Positions 6,020 to 9,414 of a stretch of 9,414 nucleotides of DNA are shown here, one piece after another. Origin of the DNA: an uncultured Collinsella sp. (GTDB lineage Bacteria > Actinomycetota > Coriobacteriia > Coriobacteriales > Coriobacteriaceae); the NCBI GenBank assembly GCA_934646965.1, contig CAKUEZ010000078.1, positions 1-9,414 of the forward strand, given 5' to 3'. The notes beneath the pieces are model-generated. The model had not been told where the DNA came from and did not search any database. It worked only from the letters and a program-made list of their open reading frames with translations. Each line of letters starts with the position of its first letter. Position 1 is the stretch's first letter. The translations under genes and the position numbers were made by a program.

Positions 6020-7375
6020 ATGCTTCTGGTCGCTAACGGTTCCGTCTTTACCCGCAACGCTCAGACCCCGTTCATTCCCAACGGTGCGGTCGCCATTGAC
6101 GGAGATACGATCGTCGAAGTGGGCCCCGAGTGCGAGCTCAAGGCCAAGTACCCGGATGCCGAGTACGTCGACGCCCAGGGCAACCTCATCATGCCCGGAC
6201 TCATCAACTGCCACACCCACATTTACTCGGGTCTGGCCCGCGGCCTTGCCATTAAGGGCTGCAACCCCACCAACTTCCTGGAGAATCTTGAGCAGCAGTG
6301 GTGGAAGATCGACGACAACCTGACGCTCGATGGCACCAAGGCCAGCGCCTATGCCACGATCCTGGACTCCATCCGCGACGGCGTCACCACGATTTTCGAT
6401 CACCACGCGAGCTTCTGCGAGATCCCGGGCAGCCTCTTTACCATTAAGGACGCCGCTCAGGAGCTGGGCATGCGTTCGTGCCTGTGCTACGAGGTCTCCG
6501 ACCGCCGCGGTCAGGAAAAGTGCGATCAGGCCATTGCCGAGAACGCCGAGTTTGCCCAGTGGGCCGCCAAGGAGCGTCGCGATAACGACAACCACATGGT
6601 CGCTGCCATGTTTGGCGGCCACGCCACCTTTACGCTGTCGGACGAGACCATGGATAAGATGGCCGAGGCCAACAACGGCCTGACTGGTTTCCATATCCAT
6701 GTGTGCGAGGGCATGAACGACGTGTGGGATTCCCGCCTCAACCGCGGTGGCATCAGTCCCGTCGAGCGCCTGCTGCAGCACAACCTGCTCGGTCCCGACA
6801 CCATGCTCGGCCACTGCATCCACGTGACGCCCGCCGAGATGGATATCGTCAAGGAGTCCGGCACCTGGCTGGTCAACAACCCCGAATCCAATATGGGCAA
6901 CGCTGTGGGCTGCGCTCCCGTGCTCGAGTTCTTCCGCCGCGGTATCCCCGTGTGCATGGGCACCGACGCCTACACCCACGATATGCTCGAGAGCCTCAAG
7001 GTCTTCCTGATCATTCAGCGCCACAACGCCGCCATGCCCAATGTGGGCTGGTGCGAGGCCATGACCATGCTGTTCGAGAACAATGCCAAGATGGCCAGCA
7101 AGTACTTCGACCGCAAGCTCGGCGTGCTCGAGGCCGGTGCCGCCGCCGACGTCATCGTCATGGACTACAAGCCCTTTACGCCGCTGAGCGAGGAGAACAT
7201 CGACGGCCACATGCTCTTTGGCATGATGGGCAAAAACTGCCGCACCACCATCATCAACGGCAAGGTCCTGTACAAGGACCGCGAATTCGTCGGTATCGAC
7301 GAGGACAAGATCAACGCGTGGACCATGGCCGAGTCTAAGAAGCTCTGGGGCACGCTCAACGAGCGCACCTACTAA
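6020..7375 (+). CDS. ssnA: SsnA-type amidohydrolase (ATZ/TRZ, cytosine/guanine deaminase superfamily)
   Basis: The 451-residue protein is close to E. coli SsnA in length (about 442) and in local motifs: MPGLINCHTHIYSGLARG (58-75) and FDHHAS (126-131). Likely metal ligands are H65 and H67 (HTH), H227 with E230 (HIHVCE), the GHCIH histidines H265/H268, and D316 in GTDA. No carboxylated lysine is expected in this mononuclear class. SsnA is encoded beside ygfK, ygfM and xdhD in E. coli and in gut uric acid/purine degradation clusters. It presumably hydrolyses a C-N bond in a purine-derived ring, but its substrate is not settled. ATG 6020 is chosen because AAGGGAG (6008-6014) lies 5 nt upstream; the in-frame ATG at 6002 falls inside the upstream hairpin and would add only six residues. 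It follows the permease by 196 nt without a clear terminator, so co-transcription is likely. Confidence 0.93.
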   Translation: MLLVANGSVFTRNAQTPFIPNGAVAIDGDTIVEVGPECELKAKYPDAEYVDAQGNLIMPGLINCHTHIYSGLARGLAIKGCNPTNFLENLEQQWWKIDDNLTLDGTKASAYATILDSIRDGVTTIFDHHASFCEIPGSLFTIKDAAQELGMRSCLCYEVSDRRGQEKCDQAIAENAEFAQWAAKERRDNDNHMVAAMFGGHATFTLSDETMDKMAEANNGLTGFHIHVCEGMNDVWDSRLNRGGISPVERLLQHNLLGPDTMLGHCIHVTPAEMDIVKESGTWLVNNPESNMGNAVGCAPVLEFFRRGIPVCMGTDAYTHDMLESLKVFLIIQRHNAAMPNVGWCEAMTMLFENNAKMASKYFDRKLGVLEAGAAADVIVMDYKPFTPLSEENIDGHMLFGMMGKNCRTTIINGKVLYKDREFVGIDEDKINAWTMAESKKLWGTLNERTY

Positions 7376-7390
7376 TTCACATGTAGATTC

Positions 7391-7426
7391 ACGCGCGTCG
7401 AATGTTTCGCCACATTCGACGCGCGT
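7391..7426 (+). other. Perfect 15-bp hairpin in the ssnA-ygfK spacer
   Basis: Arms 7391-7405 and 7412-7426 are exact reverse complements with a 6-nt loop (TTCGCC). The stem is strong and begins 15 nt after the ssnA stop, but AGAGGCGG rather than T residues follows. It is therefore a candidate mRNA-stabilising, pausing or processing element, or a partial terminator that lowers ygfK expression, rather than a full stop. Two weaker stems follow: 7452-7456 with 7462-7466 (GCGCT/AGCGC) and 7479-7484 with 7499-7504 (CGCCCG/CGGGCG). The second lies just before the ygfK ribosome site. Confidence 0.65.
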
Positions 7427-7523
7427 AGAGGCGGCCTCCGCGGGGTCGCCGGCGCTGTGCTAGCGCTACACCGTATTTCGCCCGCCGCGCGGTCTCGCCG
7501 GGCGTTACAGAGAGGAGCTCATT

Positions 7524-9414
7524 ATGAGCGACATCATGAGGCCGATCCCGTTTTCGCAGCTGATGAACTGGATCATCGAGGAACACAAGACCCAGGGCGC
7601 CGTCTTTGGCGTGCGCAAGATGGTCACGGCCAACCAGGAGGGCGCGCTTCCCATTTTTGATGAGCGCATCGAGACTCCGTTTGGCCCGGCCGCCGGCCCC
7701 AACACGCAGCTTGCCCAGAACATCATTGCCTCCTACGTGGCGGGCGCGCGCTTCTTCGAACTCAAGACCGTTCAGGTTATGGACGGCGAGGAGCTTTCCA
7801 AGTGCGTGAACAAGCCCTGCATCGTGGCGCAGGACGAGTGCTACAACTGCGAGTGGTCGACCGAGCTCGAGGTTCCGCAGGCATATGCCGAGTACGTGAA
7901 GGCATGGTTCGCTTGCCACCTCATTGCTCGCGAGTATGGCCTGGGCAGCCCGGACGGCTTTGTCTTTAACATGTCCGTGGGCTATGACCTCGAGGGCATC
8001 AAGAGCCCCAAGGTCGACGCCTACATCGAGGGCATGAAGGACGCCAGCGGCTCCGAGGTCTGGAACGAGTGCCGCGAGTGGGCACTTGCCAACCTGGACA
8101 AGTTCGAGCATGTCGACGCCGCGTTTGTCGAGTCCATTCCGGCACGCGTCTCCAACTCCATCACCGAGTCCACCCTGCATGGCTGCCCGCCGGCCGAGAT
8201 TGAGCGCATCGCGACCTATCTGATCACCGAGAAGGGCCTCAACACCTACATCAAGTGCAACCCCACGCTGCTGGGCTATGAGTTTGCACGACAGCGCCTC
8301 AACGAGCTGGGCTTTGACTACATCGTCTTCGATGACACGCACTTCCGCGAGGACCTGCAGTGGGTCGACGCCGTGCCCATGTTTGAGCGCCTGATTGCCC
8401 TGTGCGCCGAGCGCGGCCTGGAGTTTGGCGTCAAGCTGACCAACACCTTCCCCGTCGACGTGACGAGAAACGAGCTGCCCTCCACCGAGATGTACATGTC
8501 CGGCCGTTCGCTGTTCTCGCTGACCATCGAGGCCGCCCGCCGCATTACCGAGCAGTTCGACGGCAAGCTGCGCATCAGCTACTCCGGCGGTGCCACGGTC
8601 TACAACATCCGCTCCCTGTATGACGCGGGCATTTGGCCCGTCACCCTGGCGACCGATGTGCTCAAGCCCGGCGGTTACGAGCGCTTTAGCCAGATGGCCG
8701 GCGAGTTCACCGACCTGGACGGCAAGCCGTTCGCGGGCGTCTCGCTCGACGCCGTGACCGCGATCCAGACCGATTCGCTCACCAACCCGCTCTACAAGAA
8801 GCCGCTGCGCCCGCTGCCCGACCGCAAGGTCGCCGGCAAGAGCCCGCTCAATGACTGCTTTACCACGCCGTGTCGCACGAGCTGCCCCATCCAGCAGGAC
8901 ATTCCCGCCTATCTGGCGGCTGTTGACGAGGGCCGCTACGAGGACGCGCTCAACATCATCATCGAGCGCAACGCTCTGCCGTTCATCACCGGCACCATCT
9001 GCCCGCATCCCTGCGGCCGCGCCTGCGAGCGCGCGTTCTACGAGCCCGAGGGCGCCCAGATTCGCGCCAGCAAGCTCAAGGCTGCCCGCGAGGCCATGAC
9101 CGCCGTGCTGCCCAAGCTGCGCGCCCAGGCTATCGCCAACGACGGCGAGCGCAACGTTGCCGTTATCGGCGGCGGCCCGGCTGGTCTGGCGACGGCGTTC
9201 TTCCTGACGCGCGCCGGCGTGCCCGTCACCATCTTCGAGGCCCGCGACTCTCTCGGCGGTGTGGTCCGTCACGTCATCCCCGAGTTCCGTATCGCCAGCG
9301 ACGATATCTCGCACGACGCCGAGCTCTGCCTGGCCTTTGGCGCCAAGGTGCAGCTCAACGCCCGCGTTGAGTCCATCGATGAGCTTAAGGCTCAGGGCTT
9401 TACCGACGTTGTCG
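7524..9414 (+). CDS. ygfK: YgfK, putative selenate reductase subunit / flavin and Fe-S oxidoreductase (3' end outside window)
   Basis: The frame stays open from ATG 7524 (AGAGGAG at 7511-7517, 6-nt gap) to the window edge, giving 630 complete codons; E. coli YgfK has about 1030, so roughly 400 residues are missing. The start MSDIMRPIPF, GPAAGPNTQLAQNI (54-67) and ELKTVQ (79-84) match YgfK. KCNPTLLGY (from 244), KLTNTF (304-309) and SYSGGA (352-357) suggest a dihydroorotate/dihydropyrimidine dehydrogenase-like barrel. A GltD-like module follows: C445, C450, C454-P and C493, C497, C501 as Fe-S ligands, then the FAD-binding loop GGGPAGLA (549-556). It is a cytoplasmic electron-transfer enzyme. 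In E. coli the gene was linked to selenate reduction, and it recurs in anaerobic purine/urate gene sets, which suits its place after ssnA. Its true reaction is unknown. C94, C99, C106 and C109 form an extra cysteine group of unclear role. Confidence 0.93.
   Translation, partial: MSDIMRPIPFSQLMNWIIEEHKTQGAVFGVRKMVTANQEGALPIFDERIETPFGPAAGPNTQLAQNIIASYVAGARFFELKTVQVMDGEELSKCVNKPCIVAQDECYNCEWSTELEVPQAYAEYVKAWFACHLIAREYGLGSPDGFVFNMSVGYDLEGIKSPKVDAYIEGMKDASGSEVWNECREWALANLDKFEHVDAAFVESIPARVSNSITESTLHGCPPAEIERIATYLITEKGLNTYIKCNPTLLGYEFARQRLNELGFDYIVFDDTHFREDLQWVDAVPMFERLIALCAERGLEFGVKLTNTFPVDVTRNELPSTEMYMSGRSLFSLTIEAARRITEQFDGKLRISYSGGATVYNIRSLYDAGIWPVTLATDVLKPGGYERFSQMAGEFTDLDGKPFAGVSLDAVTAIQTDSLTNPLYKKPLRPLPDRKVAGKSPLNDCFTTPCRTSCPIQQDIPAYLAAVDEGRYEDALNIIIERNALPFITGTICPHPCGRACERAFYEPEGAQIRASKLKAAREAMTAVLPKLRAQAIANDGERNVAVIGGGPAGLATAFFLTRAGVPVTIFEARDSLGGVVRHVIPEFRIASDDISHDAELCLAFGAKVQLNARVESIDELKAQGFTDVV

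Noticed and set aside
5972..7210. 412-codon minus-strand frame opposite ssnA
   Set aside because: ssnA has intact metal-binding motifs and a ribosome site, while the antisense product has no domain and no convincing start context.
7389..9314. 641-codon minus-strand frame opposite ygfK
   Set aside because: The plus-strand frame reads continuously as YgfK with all expected motifs. The minus frame is a codon-bias artefact despite its length.

Overview
The window is about 9.4 kb of high-GC bacterial DNA. Gene content, strong GC-ending codon preference and protein style (an 830-residue U32 protein, clean AAGGAG-type ribosome binding sites) suggest an anaerobic gut actinobacterium of the Coriobacteriia, possibly Collinsella-like. 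That placement comes from recall of the families and is not proven by any marker gene here.

Layout. (1) 17-2509, minus strand: a large U32-family protein of the RlhA/TrhP type (iron-sulfur RNA-hydroxylation enzymes, often labelled 'peptidase'). (2) 2510-2814: a divergent promoter spacer. (3) 2815-3192, plus: RidA, the enamine/imine deaminase. (4) 3193-3419: a convergent spacer with a textbook bidirectional terminator, followed by a separate long inverted repeat (arms of 31-34 nt) that looks like a small palindromic element or structured RNA. (5) 3420-4076, minus: a YheO/DauR-type PAS plus HTH regulator, most likely starting at a GTG with an ideal Shine-Dalgarno. (6) 4077-4428: an AT-rich divergent control region with a candidate promoter and candidate operators. 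(7) 4429-5823, plus: an NCS2 (NAT) nucleobase permease with unusual replacements at binding-site positions. (8) 6020-7375, plus: SsnA amidohydrolase. (9) 7524 to the window edge, plus: YgfK, the 'putative selenate reductase subunit', truncated by the window.

How it fits together. The regulator, permease, ssnA and ygfK form a divergent transcription unit. ssnA and ygfK are neighbours in the E. coli purine/xanthine region and belong to the gene set linked to anaerobic uric acid and purine breakdown by gut bacteria. The simplest reading is that the permease brings in a purine (xanthine, uric acid or similar), SsnA and YgfK take part in its reductive or hydrolytic breakdown, and the YheO-type protein senses the substrate. 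RidA next door would suit a pathway that releases 2-aminoacrylate, but it may be a coincidental neighbour. The two spacers inside the operon (5824-6019 and 7376-7523) are packed with inverted repeats, which is not explained by the coding annotation.
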